This document shows positions 12,001-22,300 of a stretch of DNA of 64,000 bases, one piece after another. The stretch spans positions 122,231 through 186,230 of the forward strand of contig VZSE01015535.1 in NCBI GenBank assembly GCA_013398275.1, read 5' to 3'. A program made the translations under genes and the position numbers. Each line of letters begins with the position of its first letter. Position 1 is the stretch's first letter. The stretch is from Promerops cafer (lineage: Eukaryota > Chordata > Aves > Passeriformes > Nectariniidae). Below the pieces are notes generated by a model. The model worked only from the letters and a program-made list of their open reading frames with translations, was not told where the DNA came from and made no database searches.

Positions 12001-15000
12001 GACACTGTGTGCCTGTGCAATACATGGCATTGGCAAGGGGGGTTATTTTTAGTCTCTTAACGAGGCCTAGATTACAGCCTGACACTTTTTAATATCCAGA
12101 AAGAAAAGCTGTGTCTTAAGGAAGCCGTTGCTGTTCATTCATCAGGTGACTTTCCTTTTGCCCGCAGGACCAGAGCAGGGTGATACCCTGGTCCCAGAGG
12201 AGCTGCTTTGAGTTAATTGGGGATGATGACAGTTGCTCTTTCTTCCAGCTCGAGGGTTGGATATCCCTTCCATCAAGACTGTCATCAACTATGACGTGGC
12301 TCGGGACATCGACACCCACACGCACCGGATCGGCCGCACCGGCCGCGCGGGGGAGAAGGGGGTGGCCTACACTCTGCTGACCCCCAAGGACAGCAACTTC
12401 GCTGGGGACCTCGTCAGAAACCTGGAGGGTGCCAACCAGCACGTCTCCAAAGAGCTGCTGGATTTGGCAATGCAGGTATGAACCAGCAAAACTGGAGATG
12501 AGGAAGTTTCACTCCAGATTCAGCACAGAATCGGCCAGCTCACGTTGCTGACTCCATCATGTGTTAGCAGTGACCTTTTGGGGATCAGTCCTGGTTTAAA
12601 GTAGGTTTCCTAGTGTTTTTAATGGCCTTCGAAAGAGTCCATGAAGATTTTGGAACATAGTATGTGATCTATTTTGGGGCCAGGCACTGCCTAGGAAATT
12701 AGGAGCTGTAATCTGCTGATGCCAGCAGAACATTCCAGTGTCTCATTACAGTCAGATTTATAGCAGGCACCTGAGAGATGCAGCTTAGTTAAAAGCTAAA
12801 CTAGAAAACATTTACAGGGATGTTGCCTCTGTGAAAGGGTTGTTGCTTGATCACTCCACCTGCTTGGCAGTGCTCTCTGGCAGGTTTGCTCTATAGAGGT
12901 GTGACAGGTAGCTGCAGCAATTGTGCTTGTGCCACTGAACTTATAAGCTCTTTAATTTCTTGTCTTCTGCTGCCTGTACAGCTGCAAGGGAGCCCAGGCT
13001 TTTTGGCAACTCCCAGATTCAGAGATGGATTAGCAGGCCTGTGGATACATTAGCAAGTAGCTTGGACAGCAGCTGCCAAAAGTAAATACTTTTTCTGACA
13101 TAGGCAGCATTTTCAGAAGAGACAGAATTTGTGAGGCAGAGCTCCCCTGACTGCCTTGAGAGGAGCATGTAGAAGCCAACTGACTTACTCACATTTGGAG
13201 AGACTGTAGAGCATAAAAAGAGGTGCAGCCAGCTATTATTTAAACACCTGGAAACAGCAGGTCTGGTTGGGCTGACATTCCCTGGCCACTGCTTGGTACA
13301 GACAGTTTTCCTGACCCTCATTTCTCCTTAGCCAAGCACTGGGCTAAATCAGTGAAACCAAAGTATGAGCAAGAGCAGAGCTCCCAAGCGATGGCATTGG
13401 GAATTGTGTTGCTTCCAGGGTTTATTAGAATGCAAACCCCCAAAACCTTAACCTGAATGAGAGCTGAAGGTGTAAAATTAGTTTTCATAAAAAGCATTTG
13501 TAACCCAAAGCATCAGACCCACATGACACAACTGCCCACAGCAGCTGTGTGGTTAAATGGAGAACAGTATTTGTTTGTCTTTTGGAATGCTTACTATCCC
13601 TTTTTTCTCAGACCCATTACATGCATTGATGGAGCCTTTTATTCGCTGTGTTGAGAAACGTTTGTCCTGTTACAGAATCCGTGGTTCCGGAAATCCCGTT
13701 TTAAAGGAGGGAAGGGCAAGAAGCTGAATATTGGTGGTGGTGGCTTGGGGTACCGTGAACGCCCCGGGCTGGGCTCAGAAAATACTGTAAGTAGAGATGC
13801 TGAAGAGGTTGTTCACAGATTCTTGGAACTTTTTCACTTAGTATTGATTACTCTTTAATTTAAAAAAATCTTGGTACTGGATTACAGTGTCTGCTTTAAA
13901 AGTTCTCATAGCTCAGCATCTTTCAGAGTTAGGATCATATATCCCAAGTGAAAGTCTCCTGTACTGTTCTTCTCTTGTCAAGAGCTGCATTTTTTTAGAG
14001 CTAGAGAGATCCAGAAGGTTTGGAGATTCCTCATGAAATAGACTGTTGCTGTATTTAAAGGCTAATAAATTACTTCAAAAGCCATTTATTTCCAGGCTGA
14101 TTCTTGGCAGAAAAAAAATGGAGCAAACTGTTCCACTGCTCAGGGCTCTCCAGAAGTGTGTCATCCTTAGAGATGTATTTCCTGAGTGCAGGGACAGGAT
14201 AGATGTGAGCAGTGGTTGAACTCGGTGTGTCTGTGTGGGATAAACCTCTGCAGCTGCCCTTTGTGTTTTTGCACAGGACCGTGGAAACAACAACAGTGTG
14301 ATGAGCAACTACGAGGCCTACAAGCCATCCACAGGGGCCATGGGGGACAGGCTGACAGCAATGAAAGCAGCTTTCCAGGTTGGCTCCATGCTTGGGCTCC
14401 TTTTCTCCCCTGAAAATGCAGCAGCCCCCTTATTTCAGGGAAGTTGAGGGTGGTGGTTGTGGCTGTGTCACTTGGAGCACTCTCAGCATGGCAGTCCCAA
14501 GTGGTGCAATTAGGTGCAGGCTATGAACACATTTGCACAAATTTGCCAAACTTACTTTTTCTGCTGCCTCTTTGCTCTTTTTCCTTTCTGGATTCTGCAC
14601 CTGGGCTTGATTCTGTTGAGGTTGCTTAGCAGCACTTGTGCAGTTGCAATCAAAAGGGGAAACAAGCTCTTTCTCTTCAGTGTAAAAATTAACCCCACAA
14701 TGTAAGAATTCCCTTGTGGGGGTGGTCTGGTGGGTGGTGCCCATTACTATGTGTCCACAAGCACAGCGGGAATGTAATCACTCCAAGAGTGACTTTTCCT
14801 AGAAACTCTGTTGCCCCAAAATCCAAGGCGGGCTTGTGAACCCACCATGACGCGCGTTCTGTGGGGCAGCACAGAGCCAAACCTGCTCTCTTTTGTCTCT
14901 CCCTTTCCTGCAGTCCCAGTACAAGAGTCACTTTGTTGCCGCAAGTTTAAATAACCAAAAGACTGGGAGCTCTGCTGCTGGTGCCAGTGGCTGGACCAGC

Positions 15001-15606
15001 GCCGGGAGCCTGAACTCGGTCCCAACGAGTTCCGCGCAGCAGAACGCCGCCAATCCCGAGAGCCCCATCGCCGCCACCGCGGCGGCCAAGGGTGTCCCGG
15101 GCTTCACCAGCACGGGCAGTCTGAGCAGCGTCCCCAGCTTCCCGAGCGCCGGGCCACAGGGCTTCAACAGCACAAACGCCAGCACCAACAGCCGAGAAGG
15201 CGGCGGCGGCGTTGGCGGCGTTGTCAGAGAACGGTACAACGACAGCCGGAACAGTCGGCACGGCGAGGCCCCGCGGCGCGCCGAGGGCGGCGGCCAGCGC
15301 CACAACGACGGCCAGCGCCACAACGACGGCCAGCGCCACGGCGAAGGCGGCGGCCGGCACGGCGACCCCTCCCGGCACGGCGACGGCCGCCACGGCGACG
15401 TCCATCGCCACAGCGAGGGCCGGCACTTCACCGACTTGCCAGGTGGCAACCGCAACAACGGTGACAGCCGGAACAGCAGCGAGGGGAGGAACAGCGAGAG
15501 CAGGAATGGAGAGAGCAGGAGGGAGGCCAACAGCCGAGACAACAAGACAGATGGTTTTGCTGTCCCAGAGCCCCCAAAACGGAAGAAGAGCCGGTGGGAC
15601 AGTTAA
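3070..15606 (+). CDS. DDX42: ATP-dependent RNA helicase DDX42 (SF3b125), 17 coding exons
   Basis: DEAD-box RNA helicase linked to the SF3b part of U2 snRNP; acts in the nucleus. Coding exons: 3070-3290, 3894-4044, 4639-4700, 5708-5744, 7152-7301, 7517-7621, 8173-8292, 8682-8858, 9357-9485, 9713-9812, 10017-10064, 10544-10641, 11519-11795, 12249-12475, 13676-13786, 14277-14378, 14914-15606. They join in frame to 935 aa, against 938 in human. Start MNWNKGGPGTKRGFGFGG and end PPKRKKSRWDS match the family. Motifs: TPIQCQ (277-282), AKTGSGKT (297-304), PTREL, DEAD (407-410), SAT (438-440), ARGLDIP (559-565), HRIGRTGRAG (584-593). All catalytic residues are present. The acidic N-terminal part is highly conserved; the arginine/histidine-rich tail diverges. 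Intron 3 has a GC donor at 4045. The 37-base exon 5708-5744 is the smallest. Confidence 0.98.
3608..3682 (+). mobile_element. CR1 fragment in DDX42 intron 2
   Basis: TTCAGCCTGGAGAAGTCTGG, GACCTAATTGTGGCCTTCCA and GTACCTGAGGGGAGCCTACA follow the CR1 3' region in plus orientation. No terminal repeat is attached. Confidence 0.8.
4045..4638 (+). other. DDX42: GC-AG intron (DDX42 intron 3)
   Basis: The exon ends GAAGTGGAG at 4044 and the next bases are GCAAGA; the following exon begins after CCTGCTAG at 4638 with GATCAAGCTGCTCG. Joining here gives AEVE-DQAARDMKRLE, matching the family exactly and keeping frame. No GT donor nearby gives that protein. Reading through instead gives an unrelated peptide that ends at a stop near 4171. 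The donor matches the usual GC-AG consensus AG|GCAAGT except at position +6. Confidence 0.9.
8173..12475 (+). other. DDX42: DDX42 helicase core (two RecA-like domains)
   Basis: Eight exons encode the catalytic core, about residues 243-634. The Q motif and first RecA domain run over exons 8173-8292 to 10544-10641: Walker A GSGKT at about 300-304, DEAD at 407-410 in the exon starting 9713, SAT at 438-440. The second RecA domain is in exons 11519-11795 and 12249-12475 and holds LLFVTKK, the ARGLDIP motif split by the intron at 11796, and the arginine finger motif HRIGRTGRAG. Nothing is missing, so an active ATPase/helicase is expected. Confidence 0.95.
11918..12016 (-). mobile_element. CR1 3' end fragment, minus orientation, in DDX42 intron
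   Basis: GGAATATCCTGGGCTGGAAG, GGGACCCACGGGGATCATGG and CAACTCCTGGCCCTGCACAG are the reverse complement of a CR1 3' end. Confidence 0.8.
15241..15435 (+). repeat. DDX42: Coding tandem repeat in the DDX42 tail (GQRHND and RHGD units)
   Basis: An 18-base unit GGCCAGCGCCACAACGAC starts at 15292 and 15310, and a variant follows at 15328, giving GQRHND, GQRHND, GQRHGE. Looser RHGD/RHSE units follow to about 15430. Mammalian DDX42 also has an arginine/histidine/glycine-rich tail (RHGD and RHGEN units), but this exact hexapeptide array is not in the human protein as I recall it. It is low-complexity, likely disordered and possibly polymorphic. Confidence 0.85.
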
Positions 15607-17500
15607 AAGCTGGGGGTTCACAGCCTGGAATCTCTGCAGGTAGTGTTGTCGTTTTCCAGAGGATTTCTTGGGGTTTTGGTAACTGGTTGTTGAGCAGCTG
15701 GGGCAGGAGAAGGAAACCATGAGAACCCCCGTGCAAGTTCATCTGCGGACAGATTCACCCGAACGAAATGCACACAACACTTAGTGAAAGAAATCATTTT
15801 GATAAAGCTCCCTGGGTTCTGCTTTGAAACATTCAGTGCTCGAGTGACTCTGCTGGATTTAAACATCTTCTTGACAAAAAGAAGCTGTTCCACATCTTTG
15901 GAACATTAAGAAACTGTTGTCCATAGAAGTATAAATTAGTCTTTTCTTAACCAGCGTTCACATTTACAAACCAGTCCAGTCCACCTAGAGATGCTCAGGA
16001 CCTGCCTGTTAGACATTAATCTTGCAGCAGTTTGGTCAATATGGTGAGTTCTTCCCCCATCTCCTTTTCACATATTCTCCCCAAATAATTTGGCCTCCAG
16101 GTTACCCCTTACCTCTCTCCCCATCAATTAAGAATGTATCAATTTGCTTTGCTGAAGGTGGGGCAGAGCAAGTTGGTTTTTGTTGGGGGTTTTTTTTGGT
16201 TTTTTTCTTTTGTGTGTGTGTGTGGAGCTGTTCAAGGGATCCTTCTCCATCTCAGCAAACCACAATTTCACTTGTAGTGTAGCTTGGACTCCCTGGCTTG
16301 TTTGTAGTCAGTACTTTAGTTCCAATCCCATTGCCCAGATATTTTTTTTTCTTTTGAAGGACCTCCTGTTTTCTAATATCCCTCATTCTGGTGGAAGCCT
16401 GCATAGCAAACCTGTGTCTCTGCTGTGCCTATGCACCCTCTGTTCTGAGAGGGTGGAGTGCTTTCTTCAAATTGAAAACACAAAAGGGAAAACAATGTAG
16501 ATACACCACAACAATCAGAGGCTGGAGCCCCCCAAAGGAAGAAGATTCAGAAATTCAGGGATCTGTTGCTCAGAAGCCTTTAGGGAGAACTCAGAAAACA
16601 ATTAATGAAAAGAAACAGCTCAAATCTGGCCCTGTTTGGGCACATGTAGTAAATCTGTAAAATCTTGCTTGCCCGTTTTTAACTCGTTGTGTGTATTCCC
16701 ATTTTTTAACTTCTTTTTTTTTTTTTTTTTGCCACAAGGTAGGGAAGAACTTTTCAGTTGGGACATGTCAGCACCCACCGCTGGCTCGTTTCCACTGGAA
16801 GATGTACCAGAAGCTGTCAGGGTTTTGTGACATTGTGATGTTTTCTTTATCAGCTGTGCATTTACTTTCTGCTTGCTCTAGTAAATGTTTTATTACTGGT
16901 ACAAAAATATGCAGCATGTGCTTTTTATTCTCCACTTCCTTTGGCTGCCCTGCTGTGCAAATGGAGATAGAACTGTCTGGAGATCTGACTGTGTCTCTGT
17001 CACCAGAAGTTGTGGATTGTAGTTGATAAAATACTTGCTGTGGTTTTTCTTAGTATCTTTCACCCCAAAATGTTTCATAAACCTTGTTTTAGCTTCGAGG
17101 TCTCCTGGGGAATTGATTTTCCTCTGCTTTATAAGGGGAAAGGATACAGGTGAGGACATGTGACTCATCCCAGCTTTTTGTGGGGTCATGGGCAGACCTG
17201 GAAAGAGAACTCAGCAACAGCCCCAAGATCTGACTGACACCTGAACTGACTAAAGTTCAGACACCAAGTGATTATTTGGGCCCCCTCAGAAACCAGCTCT
17301 AATCTGCTGGAGTTTTTTAAAATAGTTTCCAGAATTCCCTCCCCACAGTCTGGGCAGGAATCATTGCCCTGGTTTGAGCTCTGCACATTCGGTGTGAAGA
17401 CAAGGGTGTTTCAGGGCAGACTGGCAGGGCTTTGCAAGCTGTTGTGTTCCCCTTCTCACCCTGACGGTTCAGAACTGCAATTAAAGATTGGAGTTTCAAA
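15607..17500 (+). other. DDX42: DDX42 3' UTR, end not fixed
   Basis: Non-coding sequence after the stop codon, with T-rich runs at about 16187-16220 and 16707-16730. No canonical AATAAA was seen on the plus strand. Weaker candidates are AGTAAA near 16879, followed by T- and GT-rich sequence, and ATTAAA near 17480. Which one is used cannot be decided from sequence. Confidence 0.45.
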
Positions 17501-18340
17501 ACAAAATGTAAAAATAGCCCCATAGTCTGAGCTGCCATCTGCTCCCTCCCTTCCTGGATCCCAGCTCACTGCCACTGGGACCCAGCCCTGTGTGAGGCAT
17601 ATGCTGGGGCTTCTCCCCTTCTTGTTAACACTTCCCTCTGCTCCTGGTAGGATTACTGAAATTCCTCACCCCTCTCCCACCTACCAGGAGCCTCTTGGAA
17701 AGAGAGTGATTAAATATTGATCAGTGACAGGGAGCCACAAATGTCAGCTTGCGGGGCCGTGCGAGGTCCGTGGGAGGGTTGGTTCCATCCCCTTGGAACA
17801 AGGGAGCAGTGTGAGCAGCATTCCAGCTGCCCTGAGAGGGGATCTGTCCCTGGAGTGGCAGCTATGCTGATGTCTTCCAAAGAGACAAATTCTGTCCAAG
17901 AGATGATTTTAAAAATGTGAATCCTGGAGCCCTTCCCTGCCATGGCTCCTGGCTGGCTGTCCCTCCAGTTCCCTAGGACTCGCTTGGCACCGTAGCTTTC
18001 ACTGGAAGATATGGGAATGCACACAATTCCTTTCCTGGTCCCTGTCACTGTCTTTAGCAAGAAATTGCTGCCTGGAACTGTGTAGGAAGAAGATGCTCCA
18101 TGCTACCACCGACATGCTGTTTAATCTCTCTGCCATCTACACAGCTCCTTGGGAATGCCTTTTCCCTCGGGCGAGCTTTCCCGGGCGGTGCAGGTGCAGG
18201 GCCGGGGGATGCTGGGGCTTCTGTCTGTGGCAGGGGCAGAGGGAGCAGACCTGGCTGGGACCGGGCCAGGGTTCCAGCTGTGTCCCCACTGCTGCTCTCC
18301 AGCCACTGCCTGCTGGGTCCAGGACGAATACAAGGATGGA
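17501..18340. other. Intergenic, tail-to-tail between DDX42 and PTH3R
   Basis: No exon or repeat family recognised on either strand. Several overlapping open frames here have no family resemblance and arise from GC-rich composition. Confidence 0.5.
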
Positions 18341-18356
18341 AACAAGCCAGACTCTG

Positions 18357-18362
18357 TTTATT
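18357..18362 (-). terminator. PTH3R: Candidate poly(A) signal of PTH3R
   Basis: AATAAA on the minus strand (TTTATT on plus), about 680 bases past the PTH3R stop codon, followed on the minus strand by T/GT-rich sequence (CTTGTTTCCATCCTTGT) within 20-40 bases. It is the best candidate I saw for the end of the transcript. Confidence 0.5.
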
Positions 18363-19039
18363 CACTTCTTAGCCTGCAATGAGATGACAGGGCTACGACT
18401 GTTGCATGCAGGGGCCTTTGTGTTAATGGATGAAGTCCTGGGGCTCCAGGTGTTCCCTGCACCCTTCCAGGCCATCAGGTTTGTCCTGCCTCCTTCATCC
18501 CACCCTGTCCCAGTGCCTCCCGCTCCAGGTTGTGGTTGTGTGTTGGTGTTCGCTCCATCCACGAGCTGCAGAGGATGAGGGAGGGCAGGGTGAGCTGCAG
18601 AACAGCTCCACGGGCACTCTGTGGTCCCCCAGGCTGGACGAGGCCGGAGCTCGTGCTGGGTAGGGGAGTCCGAGGCAGGATCGGGCTCATGGGATGGGCT
18701 TTAACCGCCCTGGAGAAGTCACCTCCCACTTGTGGGGGTAGGAGCGAGCATGGCGGTGTTTCCTGCTGAAGACTCAGGGCTTTGCAAGCACAGGGATCAC
18801 ATCGGTCACTTGTACGTGGCGGAGAATGAGGTTTTATGGCTCGTTTTGGGGCCGGGGGGGAGGAGGAGCGAGAGCACGTGGTCCCTTTGCACCCTGGCTC
18901 TGACGGAAAGGGAGCTGGGTTGTTCCGGCTGCTATCCCAGCCCTGGCTCTCCGTGCAAGTGTAAGCAGAGCCCGAAGCGTGAGGATCAGCACCTTCCCAG
19001 GCACATCTGCATGCCCAGGTGGGAAGTCCACCCTCCGCC
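18363..19039 (-). other. PTH3R: Probable PTH3R 3' UTR
   Basis: Sequence between the stop codon at 19040-19042 and the candidate poly(A) signal at 18357. It is GC-rich and has no further coding homology. It is assigned to the UTR by position only. Confidence 0.45.
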
Positions 19040-19384
19040 TCACAGCATCGTCTCCAGCTCCTTGTTGGGCTTGGGGTGACACTGAGTCAGCTCTGTCAAA
19101 TCCACCGTGTTTTCCCCCCGGCCTTTCTGGCTCAGTTCCTGCGCGGGGCAGGGCAGGAGCTGGTCCGAGGCGCCGGAGCCGGGGATGTACCCGGGCAGGC
19201 GGGGCCGGGCCGGGAGCAGCAGCCCCCGGGTGCCCCCCGCTCCCCGCCCCGCCAGGCTCGTGCTGCAGCTCTGGGGGGCCTGGGAGCCCCGCCCGGCGCA
19301 GCAGCAGCTCCCGGGCCGCGCCGGCTGCCCCAAGTCCAGCGCCAGGAGCCTCCGGAAATGAGCCTTCTTGATCTCGGCCTGCAC
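19040..19384 (-). other. PTH3R: PTH3R cytoplasmic tail exon
   Basis: 114 residues from VQAEIKK to the stop. The start matches the family, but the helix-8 tryptophans of PTH1R (KKSWSRW) are replaced (KKAHFRR), and most of the tail is a Gly/Pro/Ala/Ser-rich stretch with little resemblance to PTH1R. The last four residues, ETML, keep the PDZ-ligand form of PTH1R (ETVM), suggesting NHERF-type partners; that is inference. Confidence 0.85.
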
Positions 19385-22300
19385 CTGAGAGAGCAGAGGG
19401 GGCTGCTGCGCCCAGAGACAGCAAAAGAGCCTTGCTTTGCCTTGCCTTGCCCTTTTCCCTTCCCTTTTCCCTTCCCTCCCTTTCCCTTTCCCTTTTTCCC
19501 TCCAAATCCTGTTGAGAGGGATGGATCTGAGCTTTTTGCTCTGGTTATCACAGCCTGGGGCTGCAAGTTTGCCTTCCCTGACTCTAAAGGGGCTGGAACA
19601 GGGAGCTTAGCTCCTCACTCTTCACACTTACCTCCCCATTGCAAAAGCAGTAGATAAAAGCCACAAAGAAACCCTGCCAAGAGACCAAAAGAGGTGGAGT
19701 TTGAGGTCCCTGAGCCTCCCTGGATGAACATCCCTCAATGCTGGGAGCAGTCCCGTGTCAACCCACCTGGGAGGAGTTAAAGAGCATCTCGTAGTGCATC
19801 TGGATCTGCCACAGGAGCCCAGAGACCTCGGTGTAGGGCATGGCCATGAACACCACGTAGTGGACTCCGAAAAGCGGCATCAGCACCAGCGTGGACTTGA
19901 GCAGCTTCCTGAAAGGAGAGACCTCGGAGCTGTTCCCCAGGGCAGGCTGGGCAGCCCCCGGCCCCCGCAGTGTCCAGGCTGGAGGTGGGAGCAGGAAGAG
20001 CTCGGAACTCCAGAGCCAGGCTTCAGTCCAGCAGAGCTGCCAGAAGAGCTGGCTGCCACTGTCCTGCCACCCTTCCTCAGTCCTCCAGCCCTTCCCACTC
20101 CTCTGCTCCTCCTTCTCAACCTCTGGGAGCCGTCCTGGCTGAACAGGCAGGACATGAGGCTTTGGTGCTGCCAGCACTTGCCTGTACTGCTGCCGGGGGT
20201 CCAGCTTGCCCATGGTGGTCTCCCAGAGCTTGGAGGCCAGCACCCGGACGATGTTGAGGAAGAGGAAGAAGTTCACCTGCCAACAGACACCCACGGTGGT
20301 GATGGTGCCCACTGTGAGCTGGGGTCTGCCGAGGAGCCCTCGGGGACACAGACAGGCAGCTCTGGGTGAGGTGCAGGCAGGGACATGGCAGTGATGCTGT
20401 GGTCAGAGCAGGAGGGACCAGAGCCCCTGGATCCCTCTGGGCTCTCCCTGGGTGCCAGAGTGGTGGGACAAAACTCCAGTGACCACAAGCGAACAGCTCT
20501 GGTCTCTGTCAGTCCTCTTTCCCCAAAAGGAATTGGGAGGTTCATTCACAGGATTCTTACCACGACAGCAGCCAGGATGGGGACCTGATAAATCCACTTC
20601 ATGTTCCCTGCACTGAGGTCCCAGCACCTGAGAAGACCAGTAAAGAAACTCCTTGGAGAAACCTGGCACCACTGGGAAGGATGGCTCCCTGTACCTCCAA
20701 CCACCCTAGCACCCCCATCTCCCACTCTCCACCCCCCTGGTGGGCTTTGTGTAAATTTTGAGCTGTAGCTACTAGCAATTGTAACCATCATGGTGGAGCA
20801 AAGAAGGTTTAAATGAGCATTGATATTCCTGAGGGCTCCGTGGCCACCTCATGCCAAACTCCTGTTGTTCATATGGTGGCCTTTCTCCTTTTGAAATGCC
20901 TCACTCCAGAATGTGCCCTTTAGCATCCATCTCTGTGCTGTTTATTGATCAGTTTATGCTGCAAACTGCATCCACTGTCCTCCCAAAGGCAGAACAAAAC
21001 CACTATCACTCTGCATTACTGACAATTCTATGAACAAGCCTTGAATGTGTGTTCCCTCCTGTTGTTCTTTTTGGAAAGTTTTCATTTCCAAAAAGCTCTG
21101 GTGCCCGCAGACAGTTTGCTGGCATTTGCAGCCACTCTTCCCCTCCCAAAGGCCCTGGCAAAGGTGGGTGTACATACTGTGTATCTGCCAGCGAGGCCCT
21201 GACGCTGGCCCAGACGGACACAAACACAGCAGGGAGACCTGGAAGGGCAGGGACAGAATGAGGAGTGGGGTTGAAGCATCAGCTTTGCAGATCAAACCAG
21301 TTCCTGCATCCCACTGCCCTTCCCTGGGCACTCGGTGCCGCTCAGCCATGGCCAGTGCCACAGCTCCCGGCTGCTCCCCGGGACCACGGCCGGGGCTGGG
21401 GTCTGTGCTCACCCCAGCCGATGATGATGAGGACCCACAGGTAGTTCTTGTTGGAGAGGAAGGCCATGAAGATCAGGCTGTGCAGGTAGAGACCTTCCAC
21501 CAGGATCCAGTAGTGGTTGGTGGCCAGAAAATAGAGGAAGAGAGTCACCACCACCTTGCAGCCAACCTGTGGGCACAGGGAGATGCCCGTGTCAGGCTGG
21601 TCCCTAAAAGCAAAACCTGGTGGCTTTTGCTTTCTGGTCACCAAAATGCAGCTGTGCCCCATGTTCTTCTTGAAGAGACCTGCATCTCCCCTGGGATATT
21701 CCAGCATCTTCCTTCCCATAGGACAGGTATTCCCTGTACACAGGCCGAAGTACTCTATGGCTCTAGTCTCTAGTGTGGCACCAGGACAGGGAGGAGCTGG
21801 GCAGAGCCAAAGGTGGATGGACCTTCATCCCCTCCCCCTGAGCAGCACAGCCCTGGCCTGGGAGGATCCCAAGCGCATCCCATTGCATCAGAGCTCCTAA
21901 ATCCCCCTTTCCCCCCATCTACCACTTGCCAGGTGGCCCCGTTGTCCTGGCAAGGGACCCCTGAAATCGTCCTCCCGCATCCTGTCGGCGTCGCTGGGCG
22001 CCGTGCCTGAGTAGAGCACCACGTCCTTCACGAAGATGCTGAGGGCCCGGCAGATGAAGGAGGTGAAGAGGTGCATGTGGATGTAGTTCCGTGTACAGTG
22101 CAGGCGCCTGAGGAGAAGGGATGTGACACAAACCAAACCCCAGCTGCCCAACCCACTCATCACACTTGGGCTCTGGGAATGGGGGGTCTCAGAGTGGGCC
22201 CTGGGGTGTCTGGGCACAGAAACCAGATCTGGGAGCAAGTGGGGTGTCCACACTGTCCAAGAGCAGGGTGGAGCAGATCAGGAGCTGGTCACACTGGGGG

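Noticed and set aside
14928..15720. Antisense open frames of 205 and 257 codons opposite the last DDX42 exon
   Set aside because: They mirror the GC-rich repeated DDX42 tail; composition alone keeps them open, and the sense frame is a certain coding exon.
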